Positions 46,976 through 59,000 of a stretch of DNA of 64,000 nucleotides are shown in pieces. Origin of the DNA: Cyanophora paradoxa (taxonomy: Eukaryota > Glaucocystophyceae > Cyanophorales > Cyanophoraceae); the NCBI GenBank assembly GCA_004431415.1, contig QPMI01000495.1, positions 1-64,000 on the forward strand, in the 5' to 3' direction. Every line of letters begins with the position of its first letter. Positions within the stretch are counted from its first letter, which is position 1. The translations under genes and the position numbers were made by a program. Below the pieces are notes generated by a model. That model was not told the DNA's origin, did not search any database, and saw only the letters and a list, made by a program, of their open reading frames with translations.

Positions 46976-49516
46976 ATGCATATGTCCTCGACTGCGTCGA
47001 CGTCAACGCTAGCTTTTCGCCCAGGCGATACCGTGATCTTTCACGGGCTTACATCCGCGGACGGCGCGAAGCTGAACGGCCTGCGGGGGTGCGTTCTTGA
47101 CGCGAACTCGTCGTCGGAGGCGGCAGCGGCGATAGAGCGCGGCCGAGTGCCAGTTCGCGTTCAAGACTCGGGGGCCGGCCGCGGCACATTTACAGTGCGA
47201 TCCGTCAAGCCAGAGAACCTGCAGCTGCAGCTCGCCTGCCCTCCCGGCGTCGAAGTTCGCGACACTGCAGAGTATGGGCGCGCGCTCTTCGCAACGAGAG
47301 ATTTCAAGCAAGGTATGCAATCATGATAATGTGCATGTGCAAATTCACGATGCGAATGCACCCACGAGTTGTTCGAGTTGATGATATATATGCGTGCAGG
47401 GGAGCTCCTCTTTGAAGAATCGCCTTTCCTCGTCATCCGCGGCGAGTCCATCGAGGACGCCTTGCTCGCATACTGCGAGGCTAGCCCCAACGTGAGGGCA
47501 GCCTGCGAAGAACTCTACGCCCCCGAAGTCTCCGAGGATTCGGCCATGAAGGACCCGCAGATCAAAAGAAGCCTCGCGAACGCTCTGAACTGGTGCTTTT
47601 TTTCTCAGCTGGTCCCAGAGCTCAAGGAGAAGATTAGGGGGCTAACTGAGCAGGAGAAAATTAGGAAAGATCTAGATTTTTAAAGAGGAGATAAGGGAAG
47701 ATTTATTCTCACTGTCTAACGCTGAACAGGGCGAGACCGCTGCAAATGGCGAGGACGCAGCTGCCGAACGGACGCAGCTGGCCATCGTATCTTGAGCTCG
47801 CCAGGTTTGACCTGGCGTGCAATTTGAACAGTCACGAGTATGGGGAAGCAAAGCGAGCCCTCTATCGCGTGCGCCAAGTGCCTATTTTGGGGCTTAGATT
47901 TCTGGGGCCTTTTCCTGTCACGCATGCTCCCATCAATATTAATATTCCGTCGGGCTCAGACCAGCAGCAAGATCGCGCACTCATGCAATCCGAATTCGGT
48001 CTTTCGAAAAGTTGGAGAGCAGATAACGCACCGGGCAGTGGCAGACATCCGTGCAGGTTAAATTTGGCCGATGCTCAAATCGTTTTTCTTCAATTTTCCA
48101 TTCACAGTGACCGGCAGGGGAAATGATTACGGAATCGTACCTGCGACGCTGTTGGTATTCAACGAGAGCTCGAAGGGCTGAGCTGCAGAGAACCAAGCGC
48201 TTCAAATGCTGCTGCAACCTCTGTTGCAGCCCCGACTACTCTCGCGCCCTCCCCTGCCCAGAGTGTGCCACCGCTACTCAAGCTTAAGTGTTTGCGAGCA
48301 GCTACTGATGATGACATAATTTGATGCGCGTGCATATGATAATATGCAGGTGCTGCATTCCTCTGCGAGCTTCGAACGGCGTCGGAGCTCTCTCCAAAGA
48401 CGCGGCGCTCGGAAAAGTGCCCGTGCCCTGCGTTATCCTGGACACGGTAGCAGAGGAGTCCGGAGAGCGGCGGTGCTGGAAGTGCGAGGCGTGCTCCCGG
48501 GCATTCGAGTACTCCGAGGTGTGCTCCGCGATGAAGGTAACTGCGGACTTCGAGGAACAAATGGAGATTAAGATAGAGAAGCGGAACGAGGCTCTGGAAG
48601 GCGGAGGCACGGTCAGTACCGGTTGTGTCTAGCTATATGCCGTGACGAGGTGAATTGAATTGATTCTGTTTTGATGCAGGTGCCAACGATCAAAGAGATG
48701 TTGATCGAGCTGATTGAGATTGCTTCGATCCTTGGGCCCCACCACTGGACAGTGCTCGTCCTTTGGGAAATCATCGGGGACTGGTGCATGCTCAATCGCT
48801 CTGAATTCCTCTCTCGCGCTAGATGCAACTAAATCAACTCTGTTAACTTCAAACTGATCTTAGAGCAGCCTCAAACTAAAAATATATACCCGCACTTTGC
48901 AATTAATTTATTCTATCAGTGATCAGTACTGTTAACACGACGGGGCTCAGTGCGCAGAACACGGCCGTCTTCGGTTACGATGAGTACATGTTCGAGGTGG
49001 CAGTCTTCGCGAGGAGCTACATAGCCTCCTGGATGCTCGAGTTCGCGCACCACGGGCAGGGCCGCGTGCTAGCTGCGATCTCCAGCAAGGTCATGGATCT
49101 GGCAGAGAGAATTCTGAAGGAGCCTGTCGTGGGAAAGCGGTCCCAGGCGCTCCTCCGCTGGGGGCAGCTGGCGGCTTCTTGGGCGCTCGAGGGCTTCCAG
49201 ATGTCATTTCCTGCGAAGGAGCCTCGGCGAGTCGCCGCAGAGGTCATTGCGCGGAAGCTGAAGGCGGAACCGAAGCTGTCGCCCGACTTCATTCGCGCGT
49301 GGAACGCGATCGACATTGACCTAAAGCGGGTGCGTCCTCTACCGTTTTACTCTCAAATTCGTTCTTCGTCACGTCATGAATACACGCCACGTTTCATACT
49401 TTTGATTGTATATATCTTCGCAGATTTCACGGGTGGAAGAGGAGAGGAAACGGGAGCTTGCCATGCTGATGAGAACCGATTTCCGCAAGTTTCAGCAACT
49501 GATGCTTTCAGCATGA
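46976..49516 (+). CDS. SET-domain protein, SMYD-like layout
   Basis: ATG 46976, TGA 49514-49516. It follows the cyclase head to tail, 261 bp after its stop. The first exon ends in the start of a SET domain (GRALFATRDFKQG, continuing ELLFEESPFLVI across a GTATGC intron). The catalytic half is KIAHSCNPNSVFRK (His codon about 47978) and ITHRAVADIRAGEMITESYL, then a post-SET-like Cys cluster FKCCCNLCCSPDYSRALPCP. A further Cys set is CWKCEACSRAFEYSEVC. The C-terminal exons are helical (ASILGPHHWTVLVLWEIIGD; FARSYIASWMLEFAHHGQG; TDFRKFQQLMLSA). A split SET domain with a helical C-terminal half is the SMYD pattern, but I do not see a MYND zinc finger in the insert. Substrate unknown; protein lysine methyltransferase is the family inference. 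Exons between 47680 and 47960 are poorly resolved. Confidence 0.8.
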
Positions 49517-50027
49517 TGCTTTCAGCATGATGATTCAATCGAGCCCCATGCAGTACGATTCTTGAAGCTTACTAGATCTAGAGATCAAGGCAAAATAAAC
49601 GCTTCAGAGAGACTTAGAGAGAGAGAATCGCAAGCACAGATAGATACGCCAGACAAATTACAGCAGATCTAGAACTTCGAAATTCGAATTCGAATCACGT
49701 AGCGCAAAATTGATCATGATAAGATCATTGAGCCCTTACGAGTAAGTGATCATGATCAAGTGAAGAACTTGGAATCCAACTATGGCAATTGCAATAAACT
49801 ACGCGTCCAACCGTGCACGTCTCCGGTCTCCAATTTTGCGATTGCAAGGCTTTCGAATTCGTTGCAAGCTTAGGCTCCTGAGCTCCTTCGAATTCGGTCC
49901 CGCTTCGAATTCCCTTTTTCCTGAAGAAATTGATTCTACCGCATAGTGAAATTGAATCCGAGCTCTGCACTGTACACGAACGCCTGCCTATCACTACACC
50001 CCACAAGCAAAGCGCCCCGGGCGCCGG
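49517..50027. other. Convergent 3' spacer, AT-rich
   Basis: This lies between the stops of the SET gene (+) and CEP290 (-). It includes GATGCTTTCAGCAT duplicated directly across the SET stop, clusters of TTCGAATTC and AGATCTAGA palindromes (49560-49700), and two GATCATGAT motifs (49712 and 49748). No gene is seen. Confidence 0.6.
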
Positions 50028-53000
50028 CTAGCTCCTGTGGGGCGGGGGGAAGTCGAGCCCGAGCCGCGCCGAGAGGTCCCTGCACATCCCCTCGTACTTC
50101 CTGCGGGCCCCCCGCCGTCAGCCTCTGGACCGGAGCCGAGCGGGCGGCGGCCCGGGGCCGGCCGGGGCGCGCCTTGCGAGGCGCTCGGCCTCGGCGTAGC
50201 GGAACTTGAGCTCCTCGATCTCCTCGAAGAAGGCCGCGTCGAAGTGGCTCAGCTCCCCTGCCCCGCCCCGCGTCAGACGGGGAGGGGGGGAAGAAGGGGA
50301 GGGGTACGGGGGCACCCTTGAGGGCGGAGTTCTCGGCGCGGAGGGCGCGCAGCTCGGAGAGGGCGCCCGCGTCCTCCCGCGGCGCCGGCTCTGGCGGCGG
50401 CCTCGACGCCTGCGGCGGGCGGAGGGCCGGATCAGCTCGGACCCAAGTGGGGCGAGGCGGGGCGGGCGGGGCGGGCGGCGGGCCGCGCCTGCTTGCGCCA
50501 CTGGCGGGCCTCGGCCTCGGCCTCGCGGCGGCCGTCCTCGAGGTCCCGCACCTGCTCGTGCAGCCGCACCACCTGCGAGCCCGCCGCCCCCCGCTCAGCG
50601 CCCGGAAGACGCGGCGGGGCGGGGCGGGGCGGAACGCTCGCCTCGCGCTCGCGGTCCTCGAGCTGCCCGCGCATGTCCCGCAGCGCGTCCTGCGCCGCGC
50701 ACAGCTTGTCCTTCAGGTTCTTCACCTGCCGCCCGCCCCCCGCCGCCGCGTCAGAGGCACGTCGCCCGAAGGCCGCTGCCGGGCGGGGCGGGGGCGGGAC
50801 CTTGACGCGCTGCTCGTCGGCGTCCTGCTGCAGGCGGCGGCACTGCCCCTGCAGCGCGATGAGCGACTCCTCCAGCAGCCGCTGCGAGAAAGCGCGTCAG
50901 ATCGTCTCCCAAGGAAGGGCCGGGGGCGGGGCGGGGCGGCGGGCCTGGGTCTCGGGGGCGGTGCCGCCGGCGCGAAGGGCCCGCGCCTCGGCCTCGAGGC
51001 GGTTGCGCTCCTCCGTCAGGTGCTCCACCGCCTGCCGCCGCCGCTCGCTCACCTCCTGCTCCTTCTTCAGCTGCCGCTGCACGCTGCTCAGCTGCCCCAT
51101 CGTCCTGCTCAGCGCCGCCCGCGCCTCCTCCACCCCGCCCTTCTCCTTCGCCGCCGACGACGACTCCGTAAGCTGCGCGTGCGCGCGCGCGCCCCACCCC
51201 GTCAGCCGCGCCGCGCGCCCCGCCGTCTCGGCCCCGCACCTGCTGGCGGAGCTGCTTGTTCTCCTTGAGCAGCTCCATGTAGCGCACGTTGGTCGGCACG
51301 GCGCGCTTCAGCGCCTCGTTCTCCGCCTGCACCCGCTCCACCACCCGCTTCATCGCCTCGACGACCGCCTCCAGCTCGGCCGCCTGTCCCCGGCCCGCCG
51401 CCTTAGAGGAAGCGGGGGGCCGAAAGAGGGGGGTAGGGGCGACCTTCTTCTCGCCGGCGGCGGCGGCGGCGCGCCTCCGCGCGGCGGCGAGCGGCGTGTT
51501 CTCCTTGTCGAGCATCGCGTCCCGCGGGCTCGCCCCGCTGGGCGCCGCCCTCCGCCCCATCGCCGCCAGCGCCTGGTTGTACGCCTGCGGAGCGCGCCCT
51601 CAGCCCAGGAAAGAGAGAGGGGAGGGGTACGCGAAAGAGGGCGGAGGAGGGGCACCTGGAGCTCGGCGACGCGGCGCTGGAGGCGCTGGACGGAGAGGGC
51701 GAGGGACTCGCGGTCGAAGCGGAGCTCGACGTTCGCCGCGTCCCGCTCCACCGCCTCCGCCTCCAGCTCCTGCCCGACCGTCAGGACCCCGGGCAGGCCC
51801 GTCTTCTCTTCGCTTAGAGCTCAGCGCGCCTGCACGCGGCGCTCGGCGCGCTCGGCGCGGATGAGGGCGTCGGACTCGGCGTCGGGGCCCGGCGGGGCCG
51901 GCCCCGCCCGCTGCAGCGCCCCCTCGAGCTCCCGCGTCCTGTGCACCAGCCGCCGCACCTCCGCCTCCTTCTCCACCTACGTAGACGGGTCGGCAGAGCG
52001 GGGGGAGGGGTACGACGCTTTCTCAGACGGGGCGGGGGGCACCTGGAGGACGCGGCGGAGGGACTGGATCTCCTGCTGCGCCGCCGCCAGCTCGTCCCGC
52101 GCCTCCTCCGCGTTCTGCGCCCCGCCCCGTCTGCCGCGCGGGGGTACCGCGTTCGGGCGCGAGGGGGTACCTGGATGCGCTTGAGAATGTCCCAGCGCAG
52201 CTCGAAGGGCTCCGAGCCGGGCGGGCCGGCGTCGGGGTGCCCCGCCGGCCGCGCCGCGCCGCCCGCCGCCGAGGGGCCCGCGCGCTCCAGCTTGTCTATC
52301 AGCTCCTTCGCCCTCGCCTGCGGCGGGTCGGCCGCGCGATCCAAAAAAGCGGAGCGGAGCGCGGGGGCGCACCAGCTGGGCCTGCATCGCGTCGCACTGC
52401 TTGGTCTTGGCCTCGAGCTTCGCGGCGAGCACGTCGAGGCGCTTCTGGAGGCGCTTCTCCGCGTGCCAGCGCTCGACGGCCGTCGCCGGCTTCTCCTTCT
52501 CCTCGCCCCGCGGCGAGGGCCCGTCCGATGCCGTCTTCGGGGGCGTGCCCCCGTCCTCCGCCTCCTTCGCCCCCGTCGGCGGCCGCGGGGCCGCCGCCGG
52601 CGTCGCCGCCGCCGCCGTCGCTGCTGCTGCTGCCGCCCCCGGCTTCTCGGACGGGGAGCCGGGCTTGGGCGGCCTGATGTCCGCCATCCGCTTGAGGCCC
52701 GAGCCGGGCGCCGAGGCCGGGCGCGCGGCCTGCGCCGGGGTGCCCGGGGGCGGCGGCTGCGGCGGCTCCTCGCCCTCGCCGCCCTGGCGCGGGGTCGCCG
52801 GCTTGTCCTTCCTGTACTTCTCCATGACGCGCAGCTTGCGCTCCAGCTCCTCCGCCCGCGGGTTCGCGTCCAGCTCCGCCTGCCCCGCCGTCAGCGGGGG
52901 GCGGGGGGCGCGGGAAGGAGAGGGGGCGGGGGCGCGCCCGCAGCCGCTTGCGGTCGAACTCGGCGTCGCGGAGGCCCTTCTGGAGGCGGGCGACCTCGTT

Positions 53001-56000
53001 GGCCTGCCGCTGGACGGTCCCCTGCAGCGTCCGGTTCTGCTCCCGCAGGCCCGAGACCTCGCCGGCGAGCTTCTCGTTGGCCTCCTTGACGCGCTCGACC
53101 TCCTCCTTGGCGCGGACCATGCGCGCCTGCACCGCCGCGAAGCGCTGCTGCAGCTCCGCCGTCGCCGCCTCCACGTCCCGCTCCGCCGAGGCCGCCCCGC
53201 CCCCGCCCCCGCCCGCCTTCTGCCCGAACGTGTCGTCCGCCGCCTCCAGCAGCTCCTGAAAGGGCCGGCGTCAAAGGGGGAGGGAGGGACGGGCTTAGGC
53301 GGCGCTGGCCCGTCCCGCACCTGCTTGAGGTCCTTGATGGCCGTCTGGAGCTTGTACTGCTCCTTCTCCTTGGTGGCGAGCTTGGTGCGGAGGAGGGCGA
53401 GCTGGCGCTGCATGGCCTTGGAGGGGTCGTTGGCCGTCATCTCGTCGACCTTGTGCTGCATCCGCTGCAGCTCCTCGCTCCGCTGCGCCAGCTGCTCCTC
53501 CAGCATCGCGCCCCGCCGCTGCGCCGTCTCCAGCAGGCTCTGCGCCCCCGCCGTCAGCCCCGGGGGAAACACCAAGGGGGAAGGAGAGGCGGGCGCGCCT
53601 GGAGGTGGAGGATGCGGGTGTCGCGCTCGTGGAGGAGCTCGTCCACCTCGTCCGCCAGAAGCACCGGGCTCTGCGGACGATCAGAGGGAGAAGAGGAAGG
53701 CGGGGCGCAGATGGGAAGGGGCGGGGGGGCGCGCCACGGCGGACTTCTCGTTCTCCTCGGCCTGCCGCAGCGCCTCGCGCATCTTCTGCACCTCCCGGTC
53801 CCCCTCCGTGTAGATCTCCTCCGCCAGGCGCTCCACCTGATTTCGTCGAGATCTAGTTCGACCTCGTCGAGGGAGGAGCGATCGAAGCCTCGCACCTGGA
53901 CCTTGTCGACCTTCTTCTGGGCGGCGAACTGGGCGCGGAGCTGCTGGAGCTGCCCCTGGTACTTGGCGACGAGCTCGCGCTGGGCGGCCACCTCCGCCTG
54001 CAGCCGCCGGATCGTGTCGTCCGCCACGCTGGAGAGGTACCCCGAGAGCTCCTCCGACGCCCGCAGGTCCACGTCCCCGGCCCCGATCCCCATCCGCGGG
54101 TTCGGGACGGCCCCGGGGAGCCCGAAGCCGCCGTGGGGCCCGCCCTCGCCGCCCCCGAAGGAGGGCAGGCCCTGCAGGCGGAGCCGCCCCTGCAGCTCGG
54201 TCATCATCAGGTCCCTCTCCGCCAGCGCCGACTGCGCCTGCTGCAGCTCCCGCTGCACCTGCGCGCGAGGGGCGTTCGAGTCAGCGGAGCTGAGAGCGGG
54301 GCGCGGAGGGGCCGGAGGCGGACCGCGAGGAAGTCGGCCTGCATGTCGGCGAGCTGCTGGATGAGCTCGCCGGCCCCCGAGGGCTCGTGCAGCCGCCGCG
54401 CCGCGTCCAGCACCGCCTGCAGCTTCTCGTTCCCGGGGGCCCCCGCCTCCAGCAGCGCCGAGGGCGCCCCCGCCGGCGCCGCCGGCCCGCCCCGCGCGCC
54501 GCCCTCGCCCAGCAGCTGGACCTCGTCCTCCGCCTTCTTCAGGCGCCGGTTCAGCTCGGCGATGTGGACCTGCGCGCGCCGCTCAGGCGTGGACGTGACG
54601 AGGCCGGCGAGGAAGGAAGAACGGCGGGGCTCGCCTCGAACTGGACGCGGGAGCGCTCGTCGTGCTCCTCGAGGCGGACGCACTTCTCCTCGAAGGCCTG
54701 CAGCTCTGCCTCCATCCGCCCGTTGTCCGCCTCCAGGTTCTTCGCCCGCTCCTGCAGCCGCGCCGCCTGCCGCAGCAGCTTCCCCTCCATCGTCCGCGCC
54801 GTCTGCCCCCGCGCGTCAGCCCCGGCCCGGGGGCTTGCGGGCGGGGGGTACAGGAGGACGAGCCTGGACGCGGATGGACCACTCCGAGAGGCGGGCGGAG
54901 ACCTCGCCGGCCGTACCCCCCTTGAGGGCCTCAACCAGCTCGCTCAGCGTGCTGACCTGAGCCGTCGACGCGTCCATCTCGTCCTGCGCGCCCGGTCAGG
55001 GGGAGGGGGCGGCGCCAGGGGGGTACGGCGGGCCTGGATGCGGTGGAGCTCGTCGGCGATGCGCGTGGCGTCGAGCTGGAGGTCGACGCGCTTCCTCTCG
55101 CTCGCCACCAGCGAGTTCTTCAGCGCCTCGAACCGCTTCAGCGAGATCGTCTCCCGCGACCGCAGCTGCGCGTCCTCCTTCGCCTGCGCACCCGGTCAGG
55201 CGCAAGGACGGGAGGGGAAGAAGGCGGAGCGGGGTACGCGCCTGGCGCTCGGCGGCGATCTGCTGGCGGTAGTCGTCGCGGGCGCGGTACAGGGACGCCA
55301 CCGCCTCGTCGGAGCGCTGCTCCAGCCGCCTCAGCACCGCGTTCAGCTGCGCCACCTGCGGGGGTACGGCGGCCCGTCAGGGGGGGGGGGGGCGAAGCCG
55401 GGACGGCGGAGGGGTACGGCCTCGCCTGGGCCTTGGCCTGCTCCTCGGACCGGCGCGAGGAGGCCTCGCCGAGGCGCAGCTGCAGGAGCTGGTAGTGCAG
55501 TTTCCCGACCGCCGCCCTGGGTACGCGAATCGCTGAGCGCAGGAACGTCGCGCGAGCCGGGCGGCGGGCCGCACTTGTCGTCGTCGCCGGAGGCGGAGGT
55601 GCGGAGAGCGGCGTGCAGCTCGTTCAGCTGGTCGCTGCGCGCCGCCAGCATCGCCGACAGCTGCCGCGACTGCCGCTCCGCGATGTCCGAGAGGTCCTGG
55701 AGGCGAGGGGGAAGGAGCGGGTCGGGGGTACGGCCGTCGAGGCGGGGGCGGGGTGCCGACCTTGAAGCGGTGGACCTCGCTGCGGGCCTTCTCCAGATCG
55801 CGCTCCGCGACCGCCAGGCGCATCTGAACGGCGGGTTCGGTTCCGGACGGGATGCCAAGCGGAGCGGGGGTACGCGGACCTGGAGGTCCTCGGCCTTCTC
55901 CCGGGGTATGGTCCCGTCGAGCCGGCCCTGGAGGTTCATGCGGTCCGCGTCCGCCTCCTGCGCGCCGGCGGCGCTCAGACGAGGCGGCCGCGCGGCGGAG

Positions 56001-59000
56001 GGCGGGGGGCGCGGCGCGCCTGGAGCTTCTTCGTGAGGTCGATGACCTGCGCCTCGAGCTGCGCGGTGCGCTCCTCCAGCTCCTTCTGGATCGCCGCCGC
56101 CTGCTCGTACCGCTTCGTCGCCAGGTCCGCCTTCCGCTGCGCGTTCCCCTCCGCCAGCTGCGCCGTCACGAGCCTCGCCAGCGCCGCCGCCGCCTCGGCC
56201 TTCGGGTCCCCCCCCGCGGCCAGCGAGTCGACGACGTGCTTGTGCTTCTCCGCCGCCTCGCGGGCGCCGCGCTCGGCGACCGTGAGGTCGGCGAGCTGGA
56301 AGCGGAGCAGGGCGGCGTCCTTCTTGAGCGCCTCGAGCTCGGCGCGGGCGCCGGCGAGGCTCGCCGACTCCTCGATGGCCGAGCGCAGCCGCTGCATCGC
56401 GATCTCGTGCTGCCGGTGCAGGTGCTGGAACCGCTCCGCCGGCACCGAGGCGTCCAGCTCCGTCTGCAGCCGCGTCGCCCGCTCTGCGAGCCCGCGCGCC
56501 CGTGAGGCCGAGCGAGCGAGCGACGAAAACGAGCGAAGAGACGAACGTTCGGCGAGGTCCTTGGCGCGCTGGAGGTCCGAGGCGCGCGTCATCAGCACGC
56601 GCTCCATCTCGACCAGGTCCGAGTTCAGGCGACCGTTCTCCCTCCGCAGGATCCCGTCCTCCAGCTCCAGGATCTGCAGGGCGAGGGAGGGAGTCAGGGC
56701 AAGGAGACCGTTCGCCCGGCCTGCCTCGGGGGGGGGGGGGGGGGGGGGGGGGGGCGCGCACGGCGAGCTTGCGGGCGGCGTTGCCCTCGGTGGTCTGCAG
56801 GTGGACGAGCTGCAGCGTGAGCTCCGTGACGCGCCCGCGGACCGTCTCCTCGCCGCCCGTCTGCAGCGCGGCGATCGAGGCCCGCAGCTCCTGGATCGCC
56901 CGCGCGTCCTCCTCGGCCCGCGAGCGCAGGCTCCGGTTCGCCTTCTCCGTCTCCTGCATCTGCTTTTTGAGGGCGACGTGCTCGCGGTAGAGCACCGACT
57001 GCTGCTCCGCGACGCCCTCGAACTGGTTGCGGTAGCGGCGCAGCTCGCGCTCCATCGCCGCCGCCTGCGCCTCCCGCTGGAAGAGCTCGTCCAGGCACTG
57101 CACCAGCTGCGAGTTGAGCGCCGCGAGCGCCTCCGCCGCCGCCCGCCCGCCGCCGCGCTCCGCCGTCTTGGAGAGCTCGTCGGGGAGGGGGATGGAGGGC
57201 GTGACGTGCGCCGCCAGCTGCTGGATGCGCGCCCTCAGCTCCGTGTTCTGCTGCAGCTGCATCTGGAGGGCCCCCGAGGCCAGCGCCAGGTCCTCCTGCA
57301 GCTTCTCGATCCGCATCTGCAGCGTGAATTTCTGGCGCGGCGCGTCAGGACGAGGAAGAGGCGGAAGGGGCAACGGGGGAGGGGGCGGGCGGACCTCCTG
57401 GGTGACGAGGGTCTTCTCGTCGGCCATGCGCTGCACGAGCTCGTTCTCGGTGTGGCGGTCCGCCTGCTCGCGCTGCTGCAGCTGCTGGTAGAGCCTAAGG
57501 AAGCGGCCCTGCACGCCCATGGGCGAGGCCGGGCTGGGGATGGAGGGCGCCCCGGCCGAGAGGAGCGCCGACTGCATGAGGAGGCCCGAGGCGGCGAGGC
57601 CCTGGGGCCCCCCGGGGGAGAGGATCGTCGGCTGGCTCCCCTCCGTGGCCCCAGGGGTGGGCGGCAGGCTCCCCGAGGCCGGCAGCTGGCCCGCCAGGTT
57701 CGCCCGCACGTTCGCGTCCTCCATGAAGAGCATCACCTGGGACCAAGTTGAATCCTCCAGAAAAAACAAGCGGGATTAAATCCATTCCTCTTATTGCGCA
57801 CCTCGGACTTGAGGGACTCGTACTTGGCGCGGATGACGGCGTTCTCCTCGCGGAGCTTGAGCGCCGCCTCGAGCATTTCGTTCTTCTCGATCGTCGCCGT
57901 CGCCGCCCGCTCCCGCTCCATCTGCGCCCCGCGCTCAGCGGCCCGCCTCCTCCATCGCTATCGAGGGGGCGGGCGCTGGGGAGGAGGAATGACCTGGAGC
58001 TGGGAGCGCATCTCCTTGAGCTCCTCGCGCAGCTCGCCGAGGACCTCGTCGGGGACGTGGCCCCCGAGGCCCAGCGACGCCCGCGGCCGCGACCCCGGCG
58101 CTGCGCGCGGGGCCGGCCCTCAGCGGCGGCGAGAGGCGCCGGAGCGCCGGAGCGGGGCAGGGCGGACCCTTGCCCTCGCGGAGCTGGTCGGCGTAGGACT
58201 CGAGGGCCTCGAGGTCCTCGATGTCGAGGCCGAGGCGGACGGCGCGCTCGCCGCGGTGCAGCGCCGAGAGCCGCAGCTCCGCCTTCAGCTGCATCCGCTC
58301 CTCCTCGAGCGTCTGGACCTCGCGCATGTACTGCAGGTTCGTGGCGCGCAGCTGCTGGAGCTCGACCTGCTGCGCGAGGCGGATGGGGTCCAGCGAGACG
58401 CGCTCCTCGGCGGTGATGCCGAGCCTGTCGCGCAGCATCGTGTTCTCGTCGTAGAGGTCCGCCAGCTTCCGCAGCTGCTCGTTCACCTGCGAGGCCGCCG
58501 GCTCAGCCCCGGGGAGGAAAGCGGGGGCGGGCGGCCGGCTCGCCTGCTTGGTGAGGGTCGCGATGTCCTGGTCCCGGACCTGGATGCGCCCCTTGAGCTC
58601 CTTGATCTCCCGCACCGCCTCCGTCAGGCCGTACACGCCTGCGCCGCGCCGCCCCCGCCGCCCGTGAGGCGGACGTGGAAGCGGGGAGCAGGGGAAGGGG
58701 AGGGACGTGGCGCGGGGACCGAGAGGGGCGTGCGCACCCTGCTCGTACTGGTGCAGGCGCGCGCGCAGCTGGACGATCTGCTCGTTGCGCTCCTGCAGCT
58801 CCTGCACGAGCTTGTTCGCCGACTCGACGGCCTCCTCCCGCTCCCGGCTCCGCTCCACGGCCATGCGCCGCGACTCCTCCAGCTCCTTCGTCTGGTGCTC
58901 CAGCTCCCGGATGTTCTGGAGAGGGCCGCATTCGAAAGCAAGGCAGGAGGCGAGCGAGCGAGCGGGGGAGGGAGGGGGACGCACGCTGGAGCGGGCGTCG

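Noticed and set aside
50493-56036. Plus-strand ORFs of 300-570 codons across 50-58 kb
   Set aside because: They are shadows of CEP290, whose minus-strand exons give continuous coiled coil with conserved N-terminal, middle and C-terminal anchors.
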